In this document: in pieces, positions 10,768 to 22,067 of the stretch
Layout: each line of letters starts with the position of its first letter
Position numbering within the stretch: the stretch's first letter is position 1
Source: Areca catechu
Lineage: Eukaryota > Streptophyta > Magnoliopsida > Arecales > Arecaceae
Reading direction: 5' to 3'
Assembly: GCA_021397845.1 (NCBI GenBank)
Contig: CM038052.1
Span: 136,529,854-136,593,853, forward strand
DNA: 64,000 bases
The notes under the pieces: generated by a model
What the model was told of the DNA's origin: nothing
Databases searched by the model: none
The model's input: only the letters and a program-made list of their open reading frames with translations
Made by a program: the position numbers and the translations under genes

Positions 10768-11810
10768 TGATGGGGGACCCGAAACCCATCTGGATTTTCT
10801 TTTAATTTTCTAGTTTTTCTTATTTTTCTTATCCCTGCTATTCCAACTATCCCTTTTATTCCCGTTTTATTCCAGGTTTATCCCCGTTTTATTCCCAGCT
10901 TATTCCATCATCAACCTTCTCCAACCCATTCATATTCTTTTCTAAAACCTAGCCGCCACCCCCATTCCCCTCCATCCGGGCTGTCCGATCCCCAACCCCC
11001 CGCCGCCCCCCGCCGGTCTGCCGCCGACACTCGCTGGCCCCTGCCCCCACCGGAGAAACTGCCACCGCCGCCCACGCCCATGAGAAGATGAACGGATGCT
11101 AGACGCATCCGTCCGCCCACCTGCGGTCGTGCCGCCCTGCACCGCCGCCGGCCTGATGCACACCATCGTCCCCGTCGGCCCCGCCCGGCCACCGGTGGGG
11201 TCCGCCGCCGCCGACGCCCGTGGGAAGATGAATGGATACGGGAGGCGTCCGTCCACCCCGTTCGCCTCCGTGATGCCACTGTCGTGCCGCCTTGCCACCA
11301 CCGCTCGCCCGCCGGTGCACCGCTGATCCGCAGCACCGTCGCCTCGCTGGTGTCCCTAGGCCCCACGCCCATGGGAAGATCGAACGGCATGCTCGTGCAT
11401 GCCGTGCGGCCGTCCCACTCCTGCACTGCAGTCCGCACCTGGCCGCCGCCACGCCGCCACCGCCCACCATTCGTGCTGCCGCCCGTCGCCCGGCAGCCCC
11501 CCGGCCGACCGGAGTTCGGGTTTCTCCCTCCCTGTAGCTCAAACGAGAAGAAGGACCTACACGCCTCTCAAAGCATCCCAAGAAGCCTCTGCATGCTTCT
11601 CAAAGCATCTGGAAGGAGGTGTACGATTTTTGGAGCAGCACGACTTTCAGAGCGGGGAGGGATTTCAAAATTCGAATAAATGCGATTTATTTGGTACTTT
11701 TAATCAATGTAATTTGGGAAATTTGGGATTTTGATTTTAAATTTGAATTCAAAATCAAGGGAGGATTTCAGGGGGATTTTTTTTTGAATTTCAAAAGGGA
11801 TTTGGGCATC

Positions 11811-11817
11811 TATAAAT
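11811..11817 (+). promoter_or_regulatory. LTR TATA box, copy 1
   Basis: TATAAATACC followed about 115 bases later by the CGAGGGGTGTGAGGCC motif shared by several LTR families in this window. The duplicate TATA box is at 12,935. Confidence 0.6.
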
Positions 11818-12934
11818 ACCCATACTCCTCTTGTAATAAAGTAGTTGATGAAAATGAATTTTTAGTGTTTTTTCCACTTTTGTGTGTGTTTTGGGTTGAG
11901 GGCCGTTTGCCTTCGTCCTTTGGACGTCGAGGGGTGTGAGGCCCCAACTTGCCTTCATCCTTCGAGACGTCGAGGGGTGTGAGGCCCAGGTATCCCATTC
12001 TTTTCTCCCATCCTCATATCTCCCCTGTTCCCCTCGTGATCTTGAGATTCATCCTAGCGCCTCCAAGTATCGAGGAGGGCATAATGCCTTAGAGGTGAGA
12101 GGTCTCTTCGTTAGGATGAGCCCCAAGGTCCATTAGTTCCAGTCCCCTGTCTCCCATCCCCATCCTTCCTTCACCACCTCAGCCAAGAAAATAGAAAATC
12201 AAAAGAGTCTGGCTGTTTTAAGACTTTCGGGGTCGTCCTATCTTAGTCCCGGGAGGCTTCTTAGCCCTCCCACGATCCTTGGTTTGCTTTAGATTCGACC
12301 GGCTGCCGGTGGGGTCCACCGCCGCCCACGCCCGTAGGATGACGAACGGACGCAGGAGGCGTCCGTCCGCCCCGCGCACCTGCATGACGCCACCGTCGTG
12401 CCATCCTGCCACCGCCGCCCGCCTGCCGGCGCACGGCGATCCGCCGCCCCTCGCCTCGCCGGCATCCCTGGGCCCACGCCCGCGAGAAGATCGAACGGCA
12501 CGCTCATGCGTGCCGTGTGGCCGTCCCACTCCTGCACCGCCGCCCGCAGCCATCGTCCGCACCTGGCCGCCGCCCCGCCGCCACCGCCCGCCAGCCGTGC
12601 TGCCGCCCGCCGCTCGCCGGCCCCCCCGGCCGACCGGAGTTCGGGTTTTTCCCTCCCTGTTGCTCGACCAAGAAGAAGGACCTGCACGCCTCTCAAAGCA
12701 TCCCAAGAAGCCTCTGCACACTTCTCAAAGTAGCTAAAGGAGGTGTACGATTTTTGGAGCGGCATGACTTTCAGAGCGGGGAGGGATTTCAAAATTCGAA
12801 TAAACGGGATTTATTTGGTATTTTTTAATCAATGTAATTTGGAAATTTGGGATTTTGATTTTGAATTTGAATTCAAAATCAAGGGAGGATTTTAGGGGAT
12901 TTTATTTTTGAATTTTAAAAGGGATTTGGGCATC

Positions 12935-12941
12935 TATAAAT
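12935..12941 (+). promoter_or_regulatory. LTR TATA box, copy 2
   Basis: TATAAATACC in the second copy of the 1.12-kb duplication, with the same downstream CGAGGGGTGTGAGGCC motif near 13,047 and 13,089. Confidence 0.6.
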
Positions 12942-13472
12942 ACCAATACTCCTCTTGTAATAAAGTAGTTGATGAAAATGAATTTTAGAGTGTTTTTCCA
13001 TTTGTGTGTGGTTTTGGGCTGAGGCCCGTTTGCTTTCGTCCTTCGGGATGTCGAGGGGTGTGAGGCCCCAACTTGCCTTCGTCCTTCGGGACGTCGAGGG
13101 GTATGAGGCCCCAGGTATCCCATTCTTTTCTCCCATCTTCATGTCTCTTCCTGTTCCCCTCGTGACCTTGAGATTCATCCTAGCGCCTCCAAGTATCGAG
13201 GAAAGCGTAGTGCCTTAGAGGTGAGAGGTCTCTTCGTTAGGATGAGTCCCAAGGTCCATGAGTTCCAGTCCCCTGTCTCCCATCCCCGTCCTTCCTTCGC
13301 CACCTCCGCCAAGAAAACTGAAAATCAAAAGAGTCTGGCTATTTTAGGACTTTCGGGGTCATCCTATCCTAGTCTCGGGAGGCTTCTTAGCCCTCCCACG
13401 ATCCTTGGTTGCTTTAGGTTTTTCCATTTCCAAATAACCCCAGGTTTCTTCATGTCCGCCATCACCACATCA

Positions 13473-16235
13473 ATGTTGCTATTTGAATAGGACTAGATAT
13501 TCTATTCCTAATAGAACTCCTTTAATTAAATTCAAACAAATCCAAGTTTAATTCAAACCAATCCTAATATAAATGGGAATGTGGGACAAAAAAAAACTAA
13601 TTTTTTTGTGAAAAATTTTGAAAAACTTCTATAAAGGTATGGAGAATTTTTATGAAAGAAAATAAGTTGGACTAGGTTAGGGTTTGACCAAGTTTTGACC
13701 AAAATTAGTTAGGGACCAAAGCTAATTAATTATTAATTTAACCAACTTTAACTCAATCCAATTAGGTCCCAAATAGGATTGATTAGATCTTAATTAATTC
13801 AAAAATTAGCTAAGTCCAAGTCCAAATTAAACCATAATTATAAATCCTTATCAATTAGGTCATCGAATAACCTAATTGGGTTAAATCCAATTGAACCAAA
13901 TTTAATTAGACTTGACCTAAACCACTTTGTTCAATCAAATATATCCAATTAGCAGTCAAATTATTAATAAACTTTTATAATTAATTAATAATTAATTTAT
14001 ATTATTTTTATTGGGTTAACTAATCATCATATTTATAATTATGCTTAATCATTAATCAGCCATCTTGATCGGTCATAAACTTTTATTGTGTGTGACCCCA
14101 TAGGTTCGAAACCAAGTCAGTAGTCCAAAAATTAATTTCTAAATTCATCTATGCAACCATCAAGTAATGGTGCCCGACGTCCGAATAAGTCAAATATTTT
14201 CAGAGCAATATTCAAGAATCCAGGCATATGGTTTTTGTATAATTTATCCCTTTGACTGGTGCGGACACCAGGATCAGAATGAGACTTCAATCAAACCAGG
14301 TCAACACTAGCTCCTTATGGATTGCAGATGAATAAGTCAGATTAAATTTCAGTCTTGAGTCCTATAAGTAGTGTCAAGTCATTTTCAATTTAATTAAAGT
14401 CAAGTTGAGTTGTAATTTTCTTTCTTTAAGTACATGAGTCTTCCAAGTCTTGTAATAAAAGTCAATTACAATCTCCGTTTAGTCAAGGAAACAATACAAA
14501 TAGACCATTAGATGGAGTAAAGTCAAGATCAAGCCACATCATCAAGGCACCTCATCCAAGAAAGAAGGACCCCACTACCACCTCATATCCATGCCAACCA
14601 ATCATGCCACATCATCCTCTATGCCACCTAGCTTGGGAGATTTCAAGTTCAAGTTGGACGCCCACTTTTCTCCAATAAGAAACCACTCCAACTTGTGCCC
14701 AAGCATGAAGCCTTTCAAAATTCAATTTCAAGAGTGAACTCCTACTTTTCTCTCCTCTCTTTGTGGATGTAATCTCTCATTTTTGTTAGAGAGTTGTTGG
14801 GGCTTGAAAGTTTATAAAAACCCTTCACCATGCCTCTTGTAATTATGATTGAATTAATGAAATTTTGAGAGCTTCTTTCTTCCATTGCAATCTCTTTGCT
14901 TTGCTAATCCATGAGAGAGAAGGGCATGAGGCCCAACCATTAGTCTAGCTTCAAGAAAGTTTCCATCAACCAGGCTCTTCCAACCTCCAAGAATCTCCAC
15001 CAAACTTTCCCTTCCCTTCTTTCACTCCATTATGTTTCTTTGTTTTTGTTTCAATCTCTTCCATGCCTCTAATGATTCTTCTTGTAGGATCCCAAGGTGT
15101 ATCCAGTTCAGGGTGGTGTCTTCCTTGCCTTCAAACCAGTAGTAAGAAGCTTCTACATTTAGGGGTGGAATAGTTTGCTCATCCAGTCGCCGATCTTGAG
15201 AGTTGAAGAGTGACCTATTTCAAGTTTAGTGGAAATTCATTATTGGTACAAAATCCATTCCTTCCCTCTAAGGTCTGAAATTTTGAATAGAGTTTATCCT
15301 AATCAGATGATTTTTTAATCATGAAGGTCCTTTCTTTCTTTACTTAAATTAGAGTTGCACTGTGGGATACAAAATATTTTACATTAGTCTTCTTTAGTCC
15401 ATTTCATTACTCCATCATGGTTGAATCTTGATCATATGTTTAGAAGTATTACCTAGTTCAATTGCTTATTCTCTTTATGTTAAACTCCCATATTCATCCC
15501 CCATCATTGACCCTAATGCTCAGAATGATTTCAGAGTTAACTGCCAATTATGAATAATGTATCCAAATATGTCTTAATATGCTAAACCTGTGACTCTTCA
15601 CAAGGATTGTTCTGGCCAAGGTCTTACTAAATTGAAACATAGTAGAGTATTTTCTCCAACACCTTGGAGTTGTCAATCCCATTTTAACTCATCACAAACT
15701 TAACAAGTACTTGACTACACCCTGTAACCTTCCATCACTTGATTAGAAATTTGAGTAGTTTGGCACCTAAGTATATGAGTTGCTTGCAAGTCACTGTGTT
15801 GATCTCAGGTCAGAGAGGGATATACCCATATCCATCTATGAGATACTCTTAATAATTGAGTACTCAATATAGTTGGTCATGTTTAGTGCAAAGTATTCCT
15901 ACACTCACCTACATGCCATACTGGTATCTCCATACTCCTTGGTTATGAAGACAACCAACCAATATGGCATACAACGACCTATCTTGATAAACATTGTTAT
16001 CTTAGGTAACAACATATTATTTGGTCATGAATTTGTTTAAGAACTACTTGATAAATTCTTCTTTATCAAATTGAAGTAGTTCTAAGGACTTCATCTTAAA
16101 AAAGTCCAAAGAAAGAAGCAAAAAAAGATGAACTGCCAAAAATAATTTTTATATCATTAATGATTCGTATACAAATTATAAAGAGCTCAATCATCTACAA
16201 CCTAGATGATAGGTTATAGGACATATTTTCTAATA
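13473..16235 (-). repeat. Reverse-oriented Copia LTR, split by a solo Gypsy LTR
   Basis: Read on the minus strand from 16,235, this LTR parallels the Copia A LTR at 17,278-19,200. Matching text includes the reverse complement of ACAAGTACTTGACTA and CCTTCCATCACTTGATTAGAAA (15,690-15,750). The match resumes beyond 14,257 with GGCATATGG and TTATCCCTTTGAC. Removing 14,257-15,506 plus one TSD copy restores colinearity with the Copia A LTR. The lower end is cut or obscured by the solo LTR at 10,768-13,472. No internal domains are attached. Confidence 0.75.
14257..15506 (+). mobile_element. Solo Gypsy LTR inserted in a Copia LTR
   Basis: It begins TGGTGCGGACACCAGGATCAG and ends CCCCCATCA; length 1,250 bp. 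Exact 5-bp target duplications TTGAC flank it (14,252-14,256 and 15,507-15,511). The start matches the LTR family at 39,864, 42,276, 51,453 and 61,231. A TATA-like TTTATAAAAACC is near 14,810, then GGCATGAGGCCC about 110 bases on, and TGTAGGATCCC near 15,085, all in the family order. No primer-binding site follows. Confidence 0.85.
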
Positions 16236-16506
16236 ATTATATCAATGGAAGGGTTTCACAATTTAAACCTCTTTCCTTGGACACCAATCTAGTTGGCCAG
16301 GTAAAAGTCAGCCCCAATTAAAAACCATGATCAAGGCTTGCCTTAGATATCAATTGGTTAATAAGTATTGATAGGTTAGCCTAGTTACTCGGCCTCAGAC
16401 CGCTAAGCCCATTAGGTCTTAAAAAGATCAATTCATATCAAGTGTAAATCGATGTGACCAAACTATAACTAAATTCAATTTTGAGCCCCTTTAAGCTAAC
16501 CCTAAT
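16236..16506 (-). other. Retrotransposon leader fragment
   Basis: A short piece between a Copia LTR and a Tat LTR. On the minus strand it carries two versions of the leader module found in Copia A, Copia B, NA1 and NA2: ACCTGGCCAACTAGATTGG with GTGTCCAAGG (16,304-16,270), and AACCAATTG with ATCTAAGGCAAGCC (about 16,360-16,335). No coding potential. Its parent element is not identifiable. Confidence 0.5.
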
Positions 16507-17277
16507 TGTTACCACTAGATCGCCATAGCCTGTAGCTCTGACATGGTACGGACTCATCGGGCTCCCGATGGATGCTTCGTCCTCTAATTTGGTCAGCTCC
16601 ACAATTGGCATGACCTGCAAAAGAGAGGAGATCCGGGTCAGGGATTCTGGCAGGTACACTCCGATGATCAAGTTAGTTAGGATGATCAAGGGGAATAGAA
16701 CCTTTGTAGTGGAGAGCTTGGGATCTCTTCGCATAGAGGGTGAAAGATGAGATGTAATAAATGGAAAGATGGGCGAGTGGAGATTAGAGAGCTAGGAGGT
16801 TTTCTTGGCTGGTTCCTTGCCCGTTTGCTCTCTAAGTCTTACCAGTGGCCTCTCTCCCCCTTAGGGGTCCTTTCTTCTATTTTATATGAAAAGGATAGCC
16901 CAGACCAAGTCCATTGAGATGTCCCTTTCCTGGTATCCCTTTCAGGAGGGATTTCCTTTGTTTGCGGCCTCCCCCCCGGCTGCATGGTCATGGATGTGGC
17001 AACCTGCTACAAGGCCCGGAGCCTAGTGAAGCATGCATTGCATAGATTGTACGGGTGGCGTGTCTGTAGAGTTCGAATTTTTGGTAGGGTGCATGCCACC
17101 TCCTGGAGGTTGCAGGTAGCTGGGACCTTCCATGCCATAGTCTAAACCTCTGCTGATCTTTTATCTCTTTTGTTTCTGTAAGGAACTTTGCCCTCAGCAG
17201 GATGGGGGAGCTCTATCTTGAGAGCTCGACCCCGAAAAGCATGAGCACGACCTCGGTTAAGAGTTCGACCCCGGATG
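16507..17277 (-). repeat. Reverse-oriented Tat-like LTR, 5'-truncated
   Basis: On the minus strand it contains ACTTGATCATCGGAGTG (about 16,680-16,660), CTTTTGCAGGTC (about 16,620) and ends GGTAACA at 16,507. These three landmarks occur in the same order at the end of the Tat1 LTR (9,450-9,605). A TATA-like TTCATATAAAATAG lies near 16,885. The upstream end is cut at 17,277 by Copia A. A 98-residue reverse frame (16,734-16,438) crosses the LTR end and is not a gene. Confidence 0.6.
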
Positions 17278-19200
17278 TATTGGGAATAGTGTCCCAAAGC
17301 TAATCGTCTAGGGTGTAGATTGTTGTGCTATTTTGTAATTGTATATTATTTTTAAATGAAAAAAAGTTATTCTTTTGGCTATTCATCACATGTGCATTTT
17401 TCTTGAAAAGAACTCTTATGTGATGGAGTCCTTAGAACTACATTATATTTGATACAGAGAGGATGTATCGAGTAGTTCTTGAACTGATTCACAACCAAAG
17501 GATATATATTTATAGGATGATGATATATCAGCATATGTTATTATATGTCACATTAGTTGGTTGTCCTCTTAACCAAGGAGTGTAGAGACACTGATATGAT
17601 ATATAAATAAAATGTATGACATCTTACTGAATGCGACCATCTGCGGAGCTCCGTTTTGCCAAAGGGTTGCTAGCGAAGGGATATGAATATATGTGTCCCT
17701 TAGACCTGAGGGCACCATGGTAGCTCGCAAGCAACTCACTGTACTTTGGTATCGAACAACCTTGATTTCTAATCTAGTGATGGAAGGTTTCTGGGTATAG
17801 TCAAGTACTTGTAGAGCAGTGGTGGATCAAGATGGGATTGACCCCTCCAAATGGTTTGGAGTGAATGATTCACTATGTCTCAATTTAGAAAAATATTGGC
17901 CAATGTAGTTCTTATGAGGAGTCATAGAACTTATAAGATTGAGACACGATCTAGATGTACTAAATTAGCTTTGGCAATCAAACCCTAGGTCATCCTGAGC
18001 ATTATGTGGTCAAAGGGATGAATTATACAGTAACCATATGCCATAGGATCTAGAGTGTTGATCTGCATCTTTGACCTATCTGGACGTTGGGCATCATTGA
18101 TAGATATGACTTTGACTGGTACTGGAAATTTTTCAGTGCTACCGACTTAGTGTTCAAACCAATGGAGTCACAAACCATAGGGGTTTCTACCTGATCTAAA
18201 GGTCGATCAATGATTGAAAATCATTAGCATCACTATGGGGTTAATATGATTGACCATGACCCAAATGTCGACACTTCCATAAGTCAATACTTGGCTATGA
18301 TGAAAATTTTTCACTAATTTGATTAATAAATTTTTGGAGGACTTATTTGCAATATGATCGCAATCTAATGTGTCAAGCCAAATGTAATTTGGCTTAAGAT
18401 CAAATTAGATTTGATTTGTCATGCTCACTTTCCTTTAAAAGATTCAAATTTGAATTTTGAATTCAAATTTCAAATTTTGGCTAAAATTGGCTCCAAGGTT
18501 TTTTATGGAATGCATTATTTGGAATGTAGGTTTTCTCCCATATAAACCTAGAGATAATTTGGTTCAACCTTAACCCTTTCCCTTAATCACTCCTCCTTCC
18601 ATATCTCTCTCCCTCTTTGCTGCTACTATAAATAGATGTCTTTGTAGGGGCAGCAGAGTTAGCTGAGGTTTACTTTTGCTAGGCTTTTCTAAGAGAGGGA
18701 GAGAAGGTATTCTAGGAGTGGGATTTTGAGAGGATTTGGGTGGGTATGATCCTACCGAGCATTTAAGCTAGGGTTTGGGAAGAAAGAGTTAGTTGGGAAG
18801 GGTTCCACTTCTACTTCTCCCCATTCTTATCCAACCAGGTTTTTCGGCGGCTTCAAGAAAGTCTTGCAGGTCCAATGAAGGAAAAGATCGGCCTCATGGA
18901 TTCTAGGATCTAGCACTCCAAGGGAGTTGATTGGGATCGAGCCTTGGTGTAAGCTACCCATAGAGGCCAGACATTTGTGTGGCTCAATGGCTCTTCATCA
19001 CCTACATCCAAAGGATAAAGATAATGTACCCTTTCCTTTTCTTTGCTCTTGATATCTCTACATGCACTTTTATTATGTCGGATCCTATTGCCGGTAGATT
19101 GGTAGATCACTTAATCGATCTACCAAGTATTTCGCTGTACTGTACTTTAAAATAGTTTTAAAATATAGTCTGTCTGCTTGCTATGCCTTTTAAACTTTCA
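17278..19200 (+). repeat. 5' LTR of Copia A
   Basis: It starts TATTGGGAATAGTG and ends CTTTCA; 1,923 bp. Its first 315 bases align with the 3' LTR at 36,968-37,282. The usual terminal TG is TA in both LTRs. A TATA-like CTATAAATAG occurs near 18,627, in the expected promoter position, followed by the presumptive transcript start and U5. Confidence 0.85.
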
Positions 19201-19201
19201 T

Positions 19202-19213
19202 TGGTATCAAAGC
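19202..19213 (+). other. Primer-binding site of Copia A
   Basis: TGGTATCAAAGC, one mismatch from the common initiator-Met tRNA complement TGGTATCAGAGC, one base after the LTR end. Confidence 0.8.
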
Positions 19214-20809
19214 CAGGTTACTGTAGTATAATAATAGTAGCATGTTAAGATATCATTAGCTTTCCTCACAAAGTACTTGGATTAAGGTGGATCTCCATGG
19301 CCGTCTGGTCATAGGAGAAAAGTATGGTTTGAAGGCCATCACTTCCCATTCAATGCAGTTCTCCTATGGCTTGTAGGGGTGTCGCTGCATCATGACCTTA
19401 TGAATAAGAAAGTGAGATATTTGATAGGTTAAAATAGTTTTAATCTATGGATGTTTGATCTAAAAACTTTGAATAGTTCAAGTAAAATGCATGAATTTGA
19501 AGTCACTATTTTCTACCCTGGCAAATGAGCCGACTCGACCCCTGCTCGAGCCGACTTGTTTCTACAGGTAGAACAGTCTGTCTGTTCTATGTTCTGGACT
19601 AACCGACTTGGCCCTGCTCAAGCCAACTCATTTCTACAGATAGAACAATCTATCAATTTTAGTTATGGATGAGCCAACTCACATTCTGCATGAGTCGACT
19701 CGACCAGAAAATTCTGAAATAGTGAATACAAATTCTATAAGCTTGTAAATTATTTTGCAATATAAATTCAATTTATGAAGATTATTGAACTTAATTAAGA
19801 ATTAAGTTACATTGAATGACAAAGTGATCTAGGAATATGATCAAAGACTCTAAGTCATTTCAATAACCTTTAAGGATTACAGGTTAGCTTCAATTTGGTC
19901 CTTAATTGGGTTAGACCTAAGTTTAGATGAATGGATCAATTAGAGAACTAATCTAATCAAATGTTGAGTAAGGACTTCTTCTCTATAGATCTCTCTAATA
20001 GTTAGATTGATTAGTCCATAAATCTAAATGGACCTGATTTATGGCTCAGTGGTCAACCCGAGTCTTCAAGCTAGTCTAATCTAGTTTGATGAACCAATTG
20101 GTGTCTGAGGTTAGTATGGCATTTGATCATGGTTCTTTGGGTCTACCTCTTACCTAGCTAACCGGGTTGGTGTCTAAGGCAAGATGGTTAATGGAGGAAC
20201 CCATCCCATGATCTCACTTACCTAGCCAATATGGTCAATCCGAATTGATTGGGTAGCTCACTGACTCATGTTAACCCATGTCACCTAAGGTTAATCAGTC
20301 TTGACTAATTTTAGGTGTCCATGGATCATTAGTTTCTGAAACCCTCTTTATGACTAATGTAGTCAGTGGGAGGTTGATCCATGTCTTCTTATCTATTTCA
20401 TCTATCTCATTAAAGTTAAAGTCTCTAAATTATTAAGTCCATAAAAGGATGAAGTTATGTGGATAACTATGTCCTAGCCTCTAATTAAGTGGAATGATAA
20501 TGGGTCCAATAGTTAGGTGTTCATCGACAGATCCAAAGATCGGGTATTTATCGGGCTATTGGAATTACCATTCCTAATATGATGGATTAGTGCAACTCTC
20601 TTAACGATGGTCAGGTGGGCCAGCCAAAGTCGAGCTTGACTAATCATTGGTCGGAAGCATTGAATTTTGTCATGTTAATGGTTTGACCTAACCGAGACCT
20701 TCAATAGGAGGCCCAAAGGCTGATTGAAGTGCATCTTGGGGCAAAATCTAAATACTGGAAGTTACTTGGAGAAGTAATCGGTTAAAGAATCTACCTTTAG
20801 ATGTGTATG
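19214..20809 (+). other. Untranslated leader of Copia A, first part
   Basis: No usable frame in 1.6 kb. It contains a partial tandem repeat with 72-bp offset (TTTCTACAG at 19,559 and 19,631) carrying GAGTCGACTCGACC-like words. At 20,149-20,183 it holds the shared leader module (ACCTAGCTAACCGGGTTGG, then GTGTCTAAGGCAAG). The leader resumes at 22,826-23,022 after the inserted element. Confidence 0.65.
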
Positions 20810-20980
20810 TGATGGGGGATGGGATTAGGGAAGGATCGTTGGCGAGCTGAAAAGTCACCGAAGATTAGGATACCAATAATCCTTTTATTTTATTTAAAAA
20901 AATAAAAAAAAATAGTGGTACCCTAATCTTTGATGACTTCTCAGCTCACTGACGATCCTTCCCTAATCTCGTTCCCATCA
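20810..20980 (+). repeat. Left LTR of the short element, a near-palindrome
   Basis: Two arms of about 64 bases (20,810-20,874 and about 20,917-20,980) are inverted copies of one another with about ten differences, separated by an A/T-rich centre. The outer ends are TGATGGG and CCCATCA. Either the LTR lost its centre or it is a rearranged end. The right arm is the normal end of this LTR family. Confidence 0.65.
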
Positions 20981-22067
20981 ATTTGGTATCAGAGCTTGAA
21001 AATTAGGGTATGCTTCAATAGGACACCGTCTACTCCAATTTTTTTCGTTCTTCCCCACTTCTCCATCCTCTTCCAGATCTCCCTGCCAGATCTTCTTCAT
21101 CCCACTAGATCCCACTACCATCAAGCCGGATCCAATCGGACACACCGACACCTCTGCTACCATCACCCACCATCATCACCTGTCGCTGCCTGAGCCATCC
21201 ACCAGACTTGCCCAATTGCTGCCAGCAGCCACCAAACCACCATCATCACCTCCGTCTATGTGACCATCAATGATCCACTACCACCATCAGAAGACCACCT
21301 CGATCTTTTCATCACTGATAGAACAACACCTCCATCACCCATAACACCACTTCCAGCCCTCACCTACCATTTTTACCATACCGCTAGTCACCTTCACCAC
21401 TATCCACCACCCATGAAGGACTCCGGTCATCCATCTCTTCTCCCGCTGCTAGCAAATCGATGCCCCACAATTGCTTGAACCCTCCAGCCCCTTCCTCCCT
21501 TCTAGAGACATCCACGATTAGGCCGACGACCACCACCTTGCACCACCAACACCAATCGGAACACCCCTCCCCCTTGTGTTGCAGATCCATGCGATGTCCG
21601 TGCCACCCACTAGATGTTCCTCCCTTTGCTGCCAGCCACCGGAACCCCATTCATGCTAGCCATCTTCTCCCAGTGTAGCCATCTTCTTTCCCAGCACCAT
21701 CACCATAGAGCATGTCGATGAAACACCCCTCCATGAGCCTCCCCTATTATTGGTTTGAGTCCATGGAGAAGAAGAGAAATATTGGCACGAACATGAAAGC
21801 ACTTCATATTCCTGTTGCCGACTTCAAGTCCCACATAGTTTTCAGAGCTGCATGCATTTCAAAGTTGCACAGTTCTTAAAGTTGCATGGTTCTCAAAGCT
21901 ACACGGATCTCAAAACTAGACATTTTTTAGAGCTACACGATTCTTAAAGTAGAGCTAAAAAAAATCTCATGGTTATCTCAAGCTAGAGTCTAGAGTCTAA
22001 GGGGAATAATATCGACTAGACTTGAAGCCTGACTCGATGGAGTCGAGTTCTCCCCACCTCAGAGAAA

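Larger units (their letters stand above)
11180..13417 (+). repeat. 1.12-kb tandem duplication inside the solo LTR (copies 11,180-12,292 and 12,293-13,417)
   Basis: Matching landmarks are offset by 1,114-1,126 bases: CCGGTGGGGTCC (11,191/12,306), TATAAATACC (11,811/12,935) and GCTTTAG (12,286/13,411). The copies differ by scattered substitutions and small indels, so the duplication is not very recent. It duplicates the promoter and U5, leaving two TATA boxes. Confidence 0.85.
10768..13472 (+). mobile_element. Solo LTR with an internal tandem duplication
   Basis: It starts TGATGGGGG and ends CACATCA. Flanks are ATGCT (10,763-10,767) and ATGTT (13,473-13,477), a 5-bp target duplication with one change. 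No internal region or primer-binding site follows, so it is a solo LTR. The same family occurs as a fragment at 48,912-49,306 and, more distantly, at 59,349-60,649; all share the CCCATCT.GGTTTTC start and runs of TTATTCC. The middle is very GC-rich (CCGCCG runs) and creates long but meaningless open frames on both strands. Confidence 0.7.

Noticed and set aside
10911..12792. Long overlapping open frames on both strands (up to 175 residues)
   Set aside because: They lie in the CCGCCG-rich part of a solo LTR where stops are rare by composition. Peptides are low-complexity, and the two tandem copies do not conserve one frame.
16438..16734. A 98-residue reverse-strand frame resembling a membrane protein
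   Set aside because: It spans the end of a Tat-like LTR whose landmarks (ATCATCGGAGTG, GCAGGTC, AACA end) match Tat1; hydrophobicity is due to composition.
20810..20980. A foldback MITE with 64-bp inverted arms
   Set aside because: No target duplication flanks the 171-bp unit by itself (GTATG versus ATTTG). A Met primer-binding site follows immediately, and the right arm recurs at 22,731-22,825, so an LTR reading fits better.
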